DNA of 64,000 nt from Nocardia panacis (GTDB lineage Bacteria; Actinomycetota; Actinomycetes; Mycobacteriales; Mycobacteriaceae). The translations under genes and the position numbers were made by a program. Positions 25,472 to 34,979 of the stretch are shown here, piece by piece (position 1 is the first letter of the stretch; each line of letters starts with the position of its first letter). The notes under the pieces were generated by a model, which did no database searches, was not told the origin of the DNA, and was given only the letters and a program-made list of their open reading frames with translations. The stretch is taken from contig NZ_QZFU01000006.1 in NCBI RefSeq assembly GCF_003598715.1, positions 1-64,000 on the forward strand, in the 5' to 3' direction.

Positions 25472-26572
25472 CTATTCGACTCGGTGCGCGCCCCTGGAGG
25501 GCACCGCGACGAAGGTGCGGGGTGCGGCGAAGCCCTTCAGGGCGAGGGCTTCTCGGATGGCAGCGGCGGTGCCCGCTGCGCGGTCGACCAGGGCGATGGC
25601 GCTGCCGCCGAAGCCGCCGCCGACCATGCGGGCGCCATGTGCCCCGGATTCCAGGGCGAGGGTCACGGCGGTGTCGAGCGCTGCGGTGGATACCTCGAAA
25701 TCGTCGCGGAGCGAGATGTGGGATGCGGTGAGTTCCGGACCGATATCGCGCGGGTCCGCACCATCATGCAACTTTTCAGCAACCATGAGGACTCGGGCGT
25801 TCTCGCTGACCACATGCCGCGCGCGGCGACGCAGCAGCGGATCGGTCAGTCGCCCCACCGCCGCGGGCTCGGCATCGCGCAGTGTGGGCAAACCGAGGGC
25901 GTCGGCCGCGGCGGCGCATTCGGCGCGGCGGGCGGCATACTCGCCGTCGACGAGCCGGTGCGGATGACCGGTGTCGATGACCAGGAGTTCGAGGTCGAAG
26001 CGGGCGAGGTCGAACGGGATCTGTTCGGGGGAGCCGCCGTCGGCGAAGGCGCGGACGTCGAGGAATAGGGCGTGGCCCGCGGTGCAGAGGAAGGCGGCGG
26101 ACTGGTCGAGCACACCGGTCGGCGCGCCGACGTAGGTGTTCTCGGCGGTGCTCGCGATATCGATGAGTTCACGGATGCCGACCTCGTGGGCGAACAGATC
26201 GCGCGCGGCGAGCGCGACCGCACAGGACAGCGCCGCCGACGAGGACAGTCCGGCCCCGATCGGCACCGCGCCGTCCACCTCGAGGTCCACCCCGGTCACG
26301 GCATGTCCGCGCCGCGCGAATTCGGCGATGACCCCGAGCGGGTATCGCGCCCATTCGGGCACCCGATCGCGTTGCGCCACAAGCTCGGTGCGCGGCACGC
26401 GGACGGCAGGGCCGCGACGCTGCCGCGAACGCACCGTCACCAGGGTGTCCCGCCGGGGTTCGGCCGCGCAGCGCACCACGTGCGGCAGGGCGATGGGCAG
26501 CACGAACCCGGCGTTGTAGTCGGTGTGCTCACCGATGATGTTGACCCGGCCGGGGGCCGCCCATATCCGCAC
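25472..26572 (-). CDS. galK: Galactokinase
   Basis: A 366-aa GHMP kinase that phosphorylates galactose at C1 (Leloir pathway). Seen: the galactokinase signature GRVNIIGEHTDYNAGFVLP near the N-terminus, the ATP loop PIGAGLSSSAALSCA at about 105-119, and the C-terminal GARMVGGGFGGSAIALV. It begins with a GTG at 26572. The symporter gene follows after 147 bp. galT and galE are not in the window. A short palindrome TGTCC-AACA-GGACA lies about 70 bp before the start. Confidence 0.92.
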   Translation of the reverse strand: MRIWAAPGRVNIIGEHTDYNAGFVLPIALPHVVRCAAEPRRDTLVTVRSRQRRGPAVRVPRTELVAQRDRVPEWARYPLGVIAEFARRGHAVTGVDLEVDGAVPIGAGLSSSAALSCAVALAARDLFAHEVGIRELIDIASTAENTYVGAPTGVLDQSAAFLCTAGHALFLDVRAFADGGSPEQIPFDLARFDLELLVIDTGHPHRLVDGEYAARRAECAAAADALGLPTLRDAEPAAVGRLTDPLLRRRARHVVSENARVLMVAEKLHDGADPRDIGPELTASHISLRDDFEVSTAALDTAVTLALESGAHGARMVGGGFGGSAIALVDRAAGTAAAIREALALKGFAAPRTFVAVPSRGAHRVE

Positions 26573-26868
26573 CGCACCACCCTATGAGAGCCGACCTGTC
26601 GCACCTGAGAGCGGAGTGCCGGATGTCGCCCGGTTCGGCCAACTGTCCAACAGGACACCGCGATTCGTGCCATGATCAAGACAGTTGTCCAGGATTGGTG
26701 GCCGATCGCGCCGCGATCGGTTGGGGCCTCCACCGCGGCGACACCGGATTCCCGCGCTCAGCCGCGAACCGGTGCGCCCGCGCCCGGCGGGTGAGGATCG
26801 AGGGCACGGTGGCGGGTCGCCCAACGAATCCGGCGGTGGGATCGGGACGGTGCGACCGAGGGGGGCCT
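26573..26868. other. Divergent promoter region, galK / diguanylate cyclase
   Basis: This region holds TGTCC-AACA-GGACA (26644-26657) and a related ACAGTTGTCC about 25 bp further on, a possible operator. No gene is supported. Confidence 0.35.
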
Positions 26869-28359
26869 ATGACCGAAATCGCGGGCCGGTTGTCCTTGCG
26901 CTGGTTCGCGGCGCTGCTCGGCGGCTGCGCGAGCGCCGTCGCACTCGCGCTCATCGCGACCTCCGCATCGTTGGCGCTGGGCACCGTGCTGGTGGTGATC
27001 GCGGGCGCGGTGACCATGATCGGGATCGGGCTGCGCCGTCATCGACCGAGACGGCCGCTGCCCTGGTATCTGCTCTCGACCTCGGCGGCCCTGTTCGCGC
27101 TCGGTGCGCTGCTGCGCGAGATCATCGGGAGCGCACCGCATCCGGTCGATGACGCCTGCACCTTGGCGGGCTACCTGTGCCTGGGTGCGACGGCGGTGCT
27201 GTGGTTGCGCCCGCGCCGCACCCGAGGCGACTACGACGTGCTGCTGGATTCGGCGCTGATCGGACTCGGGGCGCTGCTGGCTGCCTGGACCTTCCTCATC
27301 TCGCCGATCCTGCGCACCCCGGACCCGAATGTCGCCGCGCTGGTGGTGGCCGTGACCTATCCGGTGCTTGACGCGCTGCTGCTCACCCTGGTCGCGCATT
27401 CGATGGCCGCGACGGGGCGTTCGGAGACCTCGCTGCGGCTGCTGCACCTCGGCCTGCTCGCGGTGCTGGTCGGCGATATCGGGTATCGGCTGGAAACCGT
27501 TGGCGCGCCGGTGGTTCGGCATGAACTGCTGTTGGCCCCGCTGCTGCTGGCCTACACCTTGATCGGTGTGGCGGCGCTGCATCCCACCATGGATTCGCTG
27601 GGCGCGCCGCGCCGGCTGCATCCTCGGCATTCGCGGCAGCGGGCCTCGATGATCGCGGCGGCGCTGATCGTGGCCGCGCTGGTGCCGATGGTGGGCGCGG
27701 GTCTGAATTTCCTGGATCGGGCGGTGATCTCGACGCTGTTCGGACTGCTGCTGATCGGAGTGCTCGTGCGCAGCGAACGCGCCATCGTGCGCAGTGAACG
27801 CAGCGAGCGCCGCGCCCAATATCAGGCTGATCACGACATGCTGACCGGACTGCTGAATCGGGCCGCGCTGCTGCGCACTTCGCACCGCGAGACCTGGGCC
27901 GGTCAGCAGCTGTCGCTGCTGTTCATCGATCTGGACGGCTTCAAGACGATCAACGACAGCTTCGGACACGCCGTCGGCGATGAGCTGATCGCCGACGCCG
28001 CCGCCCGCATTCGGCGCGTCATCCGGCGCGCGGATGTGGCCGCCCGCTACGGCGGCGACGAATTCGTGGTGCTGGCGGCGCTGGCCCGACCGGAGGCGGT
28101 GGCGCTGGCGCAACGCCTGCTCGCCGCCTTCGAGCGCCCATTCGAACTGAGTGCGGGCGAGGTGCCGATCACCGCGAGTATCGGTCTGGCGTGCGGTGGT
28201 CCGCGCAGCTCGGACACCACCGTCTACGACCTGATCCGCGCGGCGGATTCGGCGATGTACCACGCCAAGCAGTACGGGCGCGGCTATACCTGCCACGACG
28301 AGCTCGGCGGGCCGCCCGCCACCGGACACCGGATCTGGCGCCGGGAGCGGGCGGTGTAG
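26869..28359 (+). CDS. Membrane-bound diguanylate cyclase (GGDEF)
   Basis: A 496-aa enzyme that should make cyclic di-GMP from GTP. Seen: about eight to nine membrane segments in residues 10-310, then a cytoplasmic GGDEF domain: DMLTGLLNRAALLR, LLFIDLDGFKTINDSFGHAVGD, and the intact active site GGDEF at 395-399. An inhibitory-site RxxD (Arg386-Asp389) stands exactly five residues before it, so product inhibition is likely. No EAL domain. ATG 26869 is used; the frame is open to 26584. The N-terminal membrane sensor is of unknown specificity. Confidence 0.9.
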   Translation: MTEIAGRLSLRWFAALLGGCASAVALALIATSASLALGTVLVVIAGAVTMIGIGLRRHRPRRPLPWYLLSTSAALFALGALLREIIGSAPHPVDDACTLAGYLCLGATAVLWLRPRRTRGDYDVLLDSALIGLGALLAAWTFLISPILRTPDPNVAALVVAVTYPVLDALLLTLVAHSMAATGRSETSLRLLHLGLLAVLVGDIGYRLETVGAPVVRHELLLAPLLLAYTLIGVAALHPTMDSLGAPRRLHPRHSRQRASMIAAALIVAALVPMVGAGLNFLDRAVISTLFGLLLIGVLVRSERAIVRSERSERRAQYQADHDMLTGLLNRAALLRTSHRETWAGQQLSLLFIDLDGFKTINDSFGHAVGDELIADAAARIRRVIRRADVAARYGGDEFVVLAALARPEAVALAQRLLAAFERPFELSAGEVPITASIGLACGGPRSSDTTVYDLIRAADSAMYHAKQYGRGYTCHDELGGPPATGHRIWRRERAV

Positions 28360-28361
28360 GC

Positions 28362-28396
28362 CCTGTCTCGCCGGACAGGACTGCGGCCCCGGCCGC
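28362..28396. terminator. Terminator between convergent genes
   Basis: Two short hairpins: CCTGTC (28362-28367) with GACAGG (28374-28379), and GCGGCC-CC-GGCCGC (28383-28396), filling the gap between the cyclase and the convergent gene. Confidence 0.55.
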
Positions 28397-29191
28397 TCAG
28401 TCGTCGAGATCCTCCAGGGCGCGCCGCGCGGCTTCGAGTTCGGCCTGCAACTGCTCCACCTTGGCCCGCTGCGCGCCGCGCACGGCCTCGAGCACACCCG
28501 AGACCACCTCGGCCACCTCCGGATGCAGCAGCTTGGCCGCCTGCGCCACCGACGAACCCGGTACCGAGAGCCCGCGAATGGCGCGCTTCTTGCCGTTGAC
28601 CACGTCGACGGTCCAGTCGCCGTCGGCGGTGCCGGTAAGGGTGACGGTGACCTCCGGCGTCTTGGCTTTGGCGCGCGCGGCCGGCGCCTTGGCAGCTTTG
28701 GCGGCGGGTTTGGGCGCGTTCTTGTCCTCGGCTGAATCCTGCTGCGAGGGAACCGGTTTAGGCGCGGCAGGGGTAGCGTCGGGGACCGGGCGGACCGGGG
28801 CGGGGATCGGCGCGCTCGGCAGGGTCGACGGCTGGGTCACGGTGGATTCCTTCCTTGTTGTCGACTTCGGCTGGGCTGGTGCGTCTTCGGTCGCGACAGC
28901 GGCCTTGGTGGCCGCCTTCTTCGGAACCGCCTTGTCTCGCTGCGGTTTGGTGAGCGTGACTTCGAGGGGAGAGAAGGACAGTACATCCTTGGACCCGGTG
29001 GGTCGCACCTGCAGGAAATCCCCGTCGGACGGGTCGCCGAGCGCGACCACCTTACCGGAGCGGCCCGCCGGAATGCCCACCGCGGCGGCGGTGAACCAGA
29101 CCATTGGCGGGCGGCCGTCGGCGACCTCGGCCGCGATCTGTTGAATTTCGGTGTCCGACAAGGGCTGTGGCTTGGTTCTGGGGGACGGCAT
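28397..29191 (-). CDS. Conserved actinobacterial protein with low-complexity linker and C-terminal coiled coil
   Basis: A 264-aa soluble protein with no function known to me. Seen: an N-terminal domain of about 85 residues (DTEIQQIAAEVADGRPPMVW ... VVALGDPSDGDFLQVRPTG, SFSPLEVTLTKP), a 100-residue Pro/Ala/Lys-rich linker, then a small domain EVTVTLTGTADGDWTVDVVN with KRAIRGLSVPGSSVAQAAKLL, and an end helix VEQLQAELEAARRALEDLDD that is probably a coiled coil. The KKAATKAAV and KAAKAPAARAKAK stretches resemble DNA-associated basic tails. ATG at 29191; the frame is open further upstream without support. Confidence 0.7.
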   Translation of the reverse strand: MPSPRTKPQPLSDTEIQQIAAEVADGRPPMVWFTAAAVGIPAGRSGKVVALGDPSDGDFLQVRPTGSKDVLSFSPLEVTLTKPQRDKAVPKKAATKAAVATEDAPAQPKSTTRKESTVTQPSTLPSAPIPAPVRPVPDATPAAPKPVPSQQDSAEDKNAPKPAAKAAKAPAARAKAKTPEVTVTLTGTADGDWTVDVVNGKKRAIRGLSVPGSSVAQAAKLLHPEVAEVVSGVLEAVRGAQRAKVEQLQAELEAARRALEDLDD

Positions 29192-29390
29192 GGTGCACTC
29201 CGAGCGATTTCGTGTGTTGGCTGCGTGCACAGATGATGCCGCACGGCACCGACACACCGGCACGCCGGCGTCCAATCCATGGCGCAGAACACGTGTCGCG
29301 CGCGTTTGGCCGCATGTCAGCGAACGATCGGCTACATTCCACGAAATTGACATGCCGACCCGCTTTGCGACAACTGCGAGGAGGAGTTCG

Positions 29391-29795
29391 ATGCGTTCGT
29401 TCCACCGTGCCGTCGCCGTCTCGGTGCTGGCCGTTCCCGCGCTCGCCTGCGCGAGCTGCGCGGCGCAGCACCCGCGCGCCGACACGCCGCGCTCGGGCGC
29501 GACATCCGTGCTGAACTGCGTGGCCAGGGCTCGCGTTCGCCCCGCCGACATACCCATCACCTGCGCGGACCCGAATCACTTCATCACCGGAATCACCTGG
29601 GATATCTGGGAGGACGAGGCCGCGCGCGGCACCGGCACCGATGATCGCAATCTCTGTGTGCCCAACTGCGCCGCCGACAAGCGGCAGGCCGAGGCGGTCA
29701 CGTTGGAGTTGACCAATCCGGTGCACGGGGTGTTCACACTGTTGACGATCACGGATTCCAGTGGGAAGCAGGGCAATTACGCATTGCCGGGGTGA
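29391..29795 (+). CDS. Small secreted, Cys-containing protein
   Basis: A 134-aa exported protein. ATG 29391 has GAGGAG upstream. Seen: a signal sequence FHRAVAVSVLAVPALACASCA, whose Cys residues give only a poor lipobox, then NCVARARV, ITCADPNHFITG and LCVPNCAADKRQ with several Cys residues, and a beta-like end. I know no function. It stands alone between divergent and downstream genes. Confidence 0.65.
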   Translation: MRSFHRAVAVSVLAVPALACASCAAQHPRADTPRSGATSVLNCVARARVRPADIPITCADPNHFITGITWDIWEDEAARGTGTDDRNLCVPNCAADKRQAEAVTLELTNPVHGVFTLLTITDSSGKQGNYALPG

Positions 29796-29969
29796 GCGGG
29801 CTGCCTGCGGGACGCCGCTGCTGCGGCTCGGCCAGGGAATGCGGCGATGCGGCCGTCGACGATTGCGTGCCCGCTTTGCGCGAGGGAGTCCAGACCCTCG
29901 TCGACCCTGGCGTCAGATCCCAAGCAAATGCTAGGTTGTTGCCTACGTCTCGGATGAGGGAGCCGAAAC

Positions 29970-31607
29970 ATGGCACAACCTGGTGATCTCCAAGCCCTTG
30001 CGGCCGCTGCTCGCGCGCGTTTGACCGGCGCCGGTGCGGAATTCGAGTTGACGAGCGAACAGGTGCTCGGCGCGCCGACCACGGTGCTGCGGCAGCGCAT
30101 GCCCTCGCTCGGCGAGGTGCTGCGGGCCTCCGCCGACTGGGGTGCGCGAGACTATCTGATCACCGAGGACCGGCGGCTGTCCTTCGCGGAGCACGCCGCG
30201 CAAGCTGCCGCCCTTGCGGCCGGTCTGCGGGCACGCTACGGCGTCGAAAAGGGTGACCGTATCGGGATTCTCGGCGCGAATACCCCGGAGTGGGTGCTGG
30301 GGTTCTGGGCCGCACAGGCACTGGGGGCGATCGCGGTGGGTTACAACGCATGGTGGATGCCGCCCGAAATCGCCTACGGGGTGGGGCATACCGAACCCGC
30401 CGTATTGATCGTCGACGCCAAGCGGGCCGCGCTCGTTGCGGAACTGGATCTTCGGATCCCCGTGCTCACGATGGAACGCGACGTCCCCGAACTGATCGCC
30501 GAGTACGCGGGTGCGGAACTCCCGGAAGTCGCCGTGGCGGAAGATGATCCATCCGTGGTCATCTACACCAGCGGCACCAGCGGGCGACCCAAGGGCGCGG
30601 TGCACACCCACCGGAATATGGTGGCCGTCATCGACTATCACCGCTTCAACTACGCACTCGCCGACCAGATCTCCGGCGCGCGGGAACGGCGATTCCTGAT
30701 CACCTCGCCGCTGTTCCACATCGCGAGCCTGCACAACGGCGTGGTGCCGCGACTGCGCACCGGTGACGCGGCGGTGCTGTATCACGGTGCGTTCGAGGCG
30801 GATCGGGTGTTGGCGCTGATCGAGCGTGAACGCGTCACACAGTGGGGTGCGATGCCGACCATGGCCACCAGATTGTTGAAGGCGGACCTTTCGCGCTACG
30901 ACCTGTCCTGCCTCACCGCGCTGTCACTGAACTCCGCGCCGTCGTCGGCGACCTTGCAGCAGCGGTTGCGCGAACGGATACCGGTGGCGCGGACCGCGCT
31001 CGTCACCAGCTATGGGCTCACCGAATGCAGTACGGCCGCCACCATTTCCAGTCCCGCCGAATTGGCCGCACAGCCACAGACCGTGGGCCGCCCTGTCATC
31101 GGTGCCGATGTGCAGATCCGGGACGCGGACGGCACTCGCGTTCCGGACGGGGACGAGGGCGAGATCTGGGTGCGCGGAGCGTATGTCATGCTCGGCTACT
31201 GGAACGATGCCGCGGCCACGGCCGCCGCGCTTACCCCGGATCGCTGGCTGCGCACCGGCGATATGGGCACGATGACCGATGGGCTGCTGCGATTGTCCGG
31301 TCGCCGTTCGGATCTCATTCTGCGCGGTGGGGAGAATGTCTATCCGGTGGAGATCGAGCAGTGCCTCGAGGCGCATCCCGCCGTGCGCGAATGCGCGGTG
31401 ATCGGGATGCCCGATGCGGATCTCGGGCAGTCGATCGCGGTGCTCGTCGTGGTCGAAAGCGGCACCGCCACAACCGAAGCCGAATTGCGTGCCTTCGCCG
31501 CCGCGCGGCTCGCCTACTACAAGGTGCCCACCCGATGGCGGCTGACCACCGCGCCGTTGACCCGCAATGCCACCGGGAAAGTGGTGCGCTCCGGTATCGC
31601 CGTGTGA
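29970..31607 (+). CDS. AMP-dependent acyl-CoA ligase (FadD-like)
   Basis: A 545-aa class I adenylate-forming enzyme. Seen: VVIYTSGTSGRPKGAVHTHR (P-loop), ITSPLFHIASLHNG, the adenine motif SYGLTECSTAATIS, TGDMGTMTDGLLRLSGRRSDLILRGGENVYP and the C-terminal LTRNATGKVVRSGI with the catalytic Lys. It is distinct from the FadD pair at 10-14 kb. The alpha/beta hydrolase follows 72 bp downstream on the same strand, so the two may act on the same acyl compound. The substrate is unknown. Confidence 0.88.
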   Translation: MAQPGDLQALAAAARARLTGAGAEFELTSEQVLGAPTTVLRQRMPSLGEVLRASADWGARDYLITEDRRLSFAEHAAQAAALAAGLRARYGVEKGDRIGILGANTPEWVLGFWAAQALGAIAVGYNAWWMPPEIAYGVGHTEPAVLIVDAKRAALVAELDLRIPVLTMERDVPELIAEYAGAELPEVAVAEDDPSVVIYTSGTSGRPKGAVHTHRNMVAVIDYHRFNYALADQISGARERRFLITSPLFHIASLHNGVVPRLRTGDAAVLYHGAFEADRVLALIERERVTQWGAMPTMATRLLKADLSRYDLSCLTALSLNSAPSSATLQQRLRERIPVARTALVTSYGLTECSTAATISSPAELAAQPQTVGRPVIGADVQIRDADGTRVPDGDEGEIWVRGAYVMLGYWNDAAATAAALTPDRWLRTGDMGTMTDGLLRLSGRRSDLILRGGENVYPVEIEQCLEAHPAVRECAVIGMPDADLGQSIAVLVVVESGTATTEAELRAFAAARLAYYKVPTRWRLTTAPLTRNATGKVVRSGIAV

Positions 31608-31678
31608 GGACCGCACGCGCCTGCAGGGCTACCGTGGAAGGACGACGCATCACCGCCGAGCGTCACCGAGGAGTCACC

Positions 31679-32524
31679 GTGCCGACCTTCCAGCATCGCG
31701 GCCGCACCGTCGTCTACGACCGATGGGGCGCGGGTCCGCCGCTCGTGCTGCTGCACAATGCAGGCACCCAGCGGCATATCTGGGACGAACAGGTCGCCGC
31801 ACTGCGGCGCACCCGCGAGGTGTTCGCCCTGGATCTGCCTGGTTTCGGAGAATCCGACCAGCCCGCCGACGGCTATCGGCTCGCCGACTACGTGCACATG
31901 CTCGAGGATTTCCTCATCGAACAGCGGCGCACCGGTGTGGTGCTCGTCGGCAACTGTCTCGGTGCGGCCACCTCGCTGAGCTACGCGATGGCCCACCCGG
32001 AACTGGTGCGCGCGTTGGTTCTCATCAACCCGCTCACTCGCAATACCGTGTACGGCGGACGCTCCGCGCCCCTGGTGTGGGCGGATACCTTGCTTCCCCT
32101 CGGCCCGCTGGCCGAGCGACTGGAGCTGCCCCGACCGCTGATTTCGCGAATCATAAACGACCAGTTGGGTTCTCGCGGCCGGGCGCGCAAGCTGGGACGC
32201 GCCCCGAAGCTCACCGCCCACTGGGGCGATCGAGGCAGACTGCGCGCACTGCACGGCATGGTGCAGGACTTCGAGAACTACCGTGCGCTCGACACCTTCA
32301 CTCCCCCATCGGATTTCCCGCCGCTCTGCACGATCTGGGGTGCGCAGAACCGAATCCTGTCCGCACGGGCGGGCGCTGACCTGAACCGGACGCTACGACC
32401 ACAGGCGAGTGCGGTGCTGGACGACTGTGGTCATTTGCCGATGGTCGAGAACCCGGAGCGCGTCACCGCGATCATCACCGAGTTCCTCGCCTCGGAAGCG
32501 GTCGCGCGCCCACTCGCTCAGTAG
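31679..32524 (+). CDS. Alpha/beta-hydrolase-fold protein with Cys in place of the nucleophile Ser
   Basis: A 281-aa alpha/beta hydrolase. GTG 31679 has GAGGAG five bases upstream. Seen: oxyanion-hole strand PLVLLHNAGTQRHIWDEQV, DLPGFGESDQPADGY, the nucleophile elbow VLVGNCLGAATS with Cys93 where G-x-S-x-G is usual, Asn224 (IWGAQNRIL) where the catalytic Asp is usual, and His252 (DDCGHLPMVENPERV). Cys at the elbow is known in PHA synthases and dienelactone hydrolases. With Asn at the acid site the enzyme may be weak, specialised or a non-catalytic ligand binder. Confidence 0.82.
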   Translation: MPTFQHRGRTVVYDRWGAGPPLVLLHNAGTQRHIWDEQVAALRRTREVFALDLPGFGESDQPADGYRLADYVHMLEDFLIEQRRTGVVLVGNCLGAATSLSYAMAHPELVRALVLINPLTRNTVYGGRSAPLVWADTLLPLGPLAERLELPRPLISRIINDQLGSRGRARKLGRAPKLTAHWGDRGRLRALHGMVQDFENYRALDTFTPPSDFPPLCTIWGAQNRILSARAGADLNRTLRPQASAVLDDCGHLPMVENPERVTAIITEFLASEAVARPLAQ

Positions 32525-32538
32525 GCCGGCAGGCACCG

Positions 32539-32673
32539 ATGGACGCCGAGGTCGCCGACGAAGTCAACCGCGCGCTGATCGCGATGGACGCGGCTGTCGG
32601 CGAGCGTGCCACCGCGACGATCCTCGGACTCCGCCTGCGTGCCCGATTCGCCGCGGCCAGAGCATCCGAATAG
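32539..32673 (+). CDS. Possible 44-aa micro-protein
   Basis: ATG 32539 to TAG 32673: MDAEVADEVNRALIAMDAAV, then GERATATILGLRLRARFAAA, then RASE. The codons have high GC at third positions like real genes here, and the frame fits exactly between the hydrolase stop and the convergent stop at 32674. The ribosome site is weak (GGCAGGCA). It is predicted helical. It could equally be a remnant. Confidence 0.35.
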   Translation: MDAEVADEVNRALIAMDAAVGERATATILGLRLRARFAAARASE

Positions 32674-33579
32674 TCAGTCGGCTCGGCCGCCCGCCTTGTC
32701 GGCGACGCTTCGCACCATATTGTGCAGCCAATCGGCGGAGTGGATCATCAGTTCCGCCAGTGCCTCGTCCAACCCGTGGGCTTCGGCGAGTGCCTCGCGC
32801 GGCATTCCGAGGAGGGTGTCGAGCACGGCGTACAGCTTTTCCCCTTTTTCCGATTCGTCGTCTCCGGATCCGCTTGGCCGCAGGTGCGCGATGAGCGCCT
32901 CGACGGTCGTGGGCAGGCCGATGCCGGTGAGTGTTTCCTCCGCGGCATGGCAGGTGCTCCGATAGCTCTCGGCGTCCTGCAGCAGTGCGATCAGGGTCGG
33001 TGTCGCCGGTGCGGCGGCAGGGCCGATCCCTTCGAGGGCGTGCAGGATTCGGATCTTGGTGTCCTCATCGTCGAACCAGTGGCCGGTGTTCTGACGGGCC
33101 GGGATCGGGAAGGAGAGCAAGGCCGAATGGAGGTGCGGCACCGCGGCTGCCCCGTGCTCGGCAATGGCCCACTGGGTCAGCACCCCGTGGAACCTGTCGC
33201 ATTCCGACAGGTTCGCCACCAACGCCTCGACCGTCGGATCGGTGTCGCCGGTGAAGTGGGTGCGCAGGCGTCCCGCTACTCCATCACCGGCGCGGTGACG
33301 CCTGAACATCCGGTAACACGCGGTGGTGGCCTTGCTTTGGTCGATCGCCGCGAGCATGATCACCGCGTTCTCCCGTGTCGATGGATCGGATGCCTCGACC
33401 ATCGCGGATTCCAGGGCATCGGTGATCTGTTCGACAAGTGGGTTGGCACCATCGAGGTTCGCGAGCTGGGCCAGGACCTCGTCGGCGGTGTCGATGCGAC
33501 GGGCGCGAATATCCGCGAGGAGGGCCTCGAGATCAATCCCGCCGGGCACGCCGACCCGAGGCTCATCTGAGTGCTGCAT
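32674..33579 (-). CDS. HEAT-repeat-like protein of unknown function
   Basis: A 301-aa helical protein. Seen: several helix-pair units of the HEAT kind, for example NAVIMLAAIDQSKATTACYR, EHGAAAVPHLHSALLSFP, ALEGIGPAAAPATPTLIALL and LTGIGLPTTVEALIAHL. There is no signal, membrane segment or catalytic motif, which suggests a scaffold for protein contacts. Its stop lies directly against the small ORF on the other strand. Confidence 0.65.
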   Translation of the reverse strand: MQHSDEPRVGVPGGIDLEALLADIRARRIDTADEVLAQLANLDGANPLVEQITDALESAMVEASDPSTRENAVIMLAAIDQSKATTACYRMFRRHRAGDGVAGRLRTHFTGDTDPTVEALVANLSECDRFHGVLTQWAIAEHGAAAVPHLHSALLSFPIPARQNTGHWFDDEDTKIRILHALEGIGPAAAPATPTLIALLQDAESYRSTCHAAEETLTGIGLPTTVEALIAHLRPSGSGDDESEKGEKLYAVLDTLLGMPREALAEAHGLDEALAELMIHSADWLHNMVRSVADKAGGRAD

Positions 33580-33956
33580 CAGTCATGGGTAGCAGGTCCG
33601 GGACGGACCGGCGATCCAATAATTCTGTCGGCCCATCGAGCATTCAGTGGGCACACTCGGGTCGACTTCGATGGCAGCGCAGGTTCGTCGACCGTGCAGC
33701 GCGAGGACCGGAAACCCGAAGCGACAGAACAGGAGTAACGGGCGCGACAAGCCGAGGAGCATACTGCCGGGCGCTGCGCGGCACACCGCTCGAGGTGACG
33801 GCGCTCATCCAATACCGGATGGCACGAGAACTGACAGCCGAGCGCGGGGCAGCGATGGCGCGGACCGGAAGCAGAATATGCGGAGATCACGCATGCGACT
33901 TCCCGGAAACAGCACGGATTTTCGACCGTTGCGACGGGCGGGAGCACGCTCACGGT

Positions 33957-34979
33957 ATGGGATCGAACGCGACTGAAGTGCTGTGGGATGCCGTACTGAT
34001 CGGCGGTGGAGCCGCCGGATTGTCGGCGGCCGTCACGCTGGCCAGGGCGGGACGGAAAGTGCTTGTGGTGGACGAGGATTCGTCTCGCGCCGCGGCGACG
34101 GATCGGATCACCGGACTGTTCTCGCGGGAGGGGATCTCTCCCGCCGGGTTGCTGCGGCTCGGCCATGACGATGCCCAACGGTACGGTGCGACATGTCTCG
34201 ATGGCCGGGTCACCGCACTGAACTGGCGCGGCGAGGACCAGGGGTTCCTGGTCGAGACGGCGACCGGGGAAGAAGTCGCGACTCGCGCCGTAGTCGTCGG
34301 CACCGGGTTGTCGGACCAATTGCCGGATATCACCGGGTTGCGGGAGCGGTGGGGCCGCGAGGTGCTGTTCTGCCCCTACATGGACGGCTACGAGGTGCGC
34401 GGTGAGCGCATCGGCTTGATCGGCGGACCCGACGCCGACGCCTCGGTGGCCTACGCGCAGTTACTGCGGCAGTGGACCGGCGACCTCATCTACTTCCCGC
34501 GCGGGGCGGCACTGACCGAGGAACACCGGAGCGCTCTGGCGGCCCGCGATATCCACCTGCTCGAGGGCGAGGTCGCGAATGTGGTGACCGTCGAGGACAG
34601 GTTGCGCGGCGTGGAACTCGACGATGGGCGTGCGGTGCCGCGCACGGTGTTGTTCGTCGCGCCGATACCGGTTCCGCAGGACGCGCTCTTGCGGACGCTG
34701 GGCTGCGATGTCGGCGAAAATGGTTTCATCGCTGCGGATTTCGATGGCGCGACGAGTGTGCCCGGCGTTTTCGCGGCGGGGGATGTGGTGCGGCCGTACG
34801 GTCAGTTGGTCGATGCCGTGGCGGCGGGCAACCGAGCGGGCGCGGCGCTGAATCACTATCTGGTGCGGCTGGATATCGCGGCGGCGCGGGCGAGCTACGA
34901 GGCGGAACAGCCCTTCTCGGCGGCGCTGGAATCACTCGCGCAGCGGGTGCGACAAACCACCGTCGAGCGCGGGATCTGA
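33957..34979 (+). CDS. FAD/NAD(P)-dependent oxidoreductase, thioredoxin-reductase-like, lacking CxxC
   Basis: A 340-aa flavoprotein. Seen: N-terminal dinucleotide motif DAVLIGGGAAGLSAAVTLARAG, second nucleotide region RIGLIGGPDADASVAYAQLLRQ, and FAAGDVVRPYGQLVDAVAAGNRAG near the end, the usual FAD-binding ATG-type motif. In place of the redox CxxC there is CPYM (Cys139, Met142, in LFCPYMDGYEVRG), so a disulfide cannot form and thioredoxin reduction is unlikely. ATG 33957 is used; the upstream open frame is not supported. Confidence 0.85.
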   Translation: MGSNATEVLWDAVLIGGGAAGLSAAVTLARAGRKVLVVDEDSSRAAATDRITGLFSREGISPAGLLRLGHDDAQRYGATCLDGRVTALNWRGEDQGFLVETATGEEVATRAVVVGTGLSDQLPDITGLRERWGREVLFCPYMDGYEVRGERIGLIGGPDADASVAYAQLLRQWTGDLIYFPRGAALTEEHRSALAARDIHLLEGEVANVVTVEDRLRGVELDDGRAVPRTVLFVAPIPVPQDALLRTLGCDVGENGFIAADFDGATSVPGVFAAGDVVRPYGQLVDAVAAGNRAGAALNHYLVRLDIAAARASYEAEQPFSAALESLAQRVRQTTVERGI

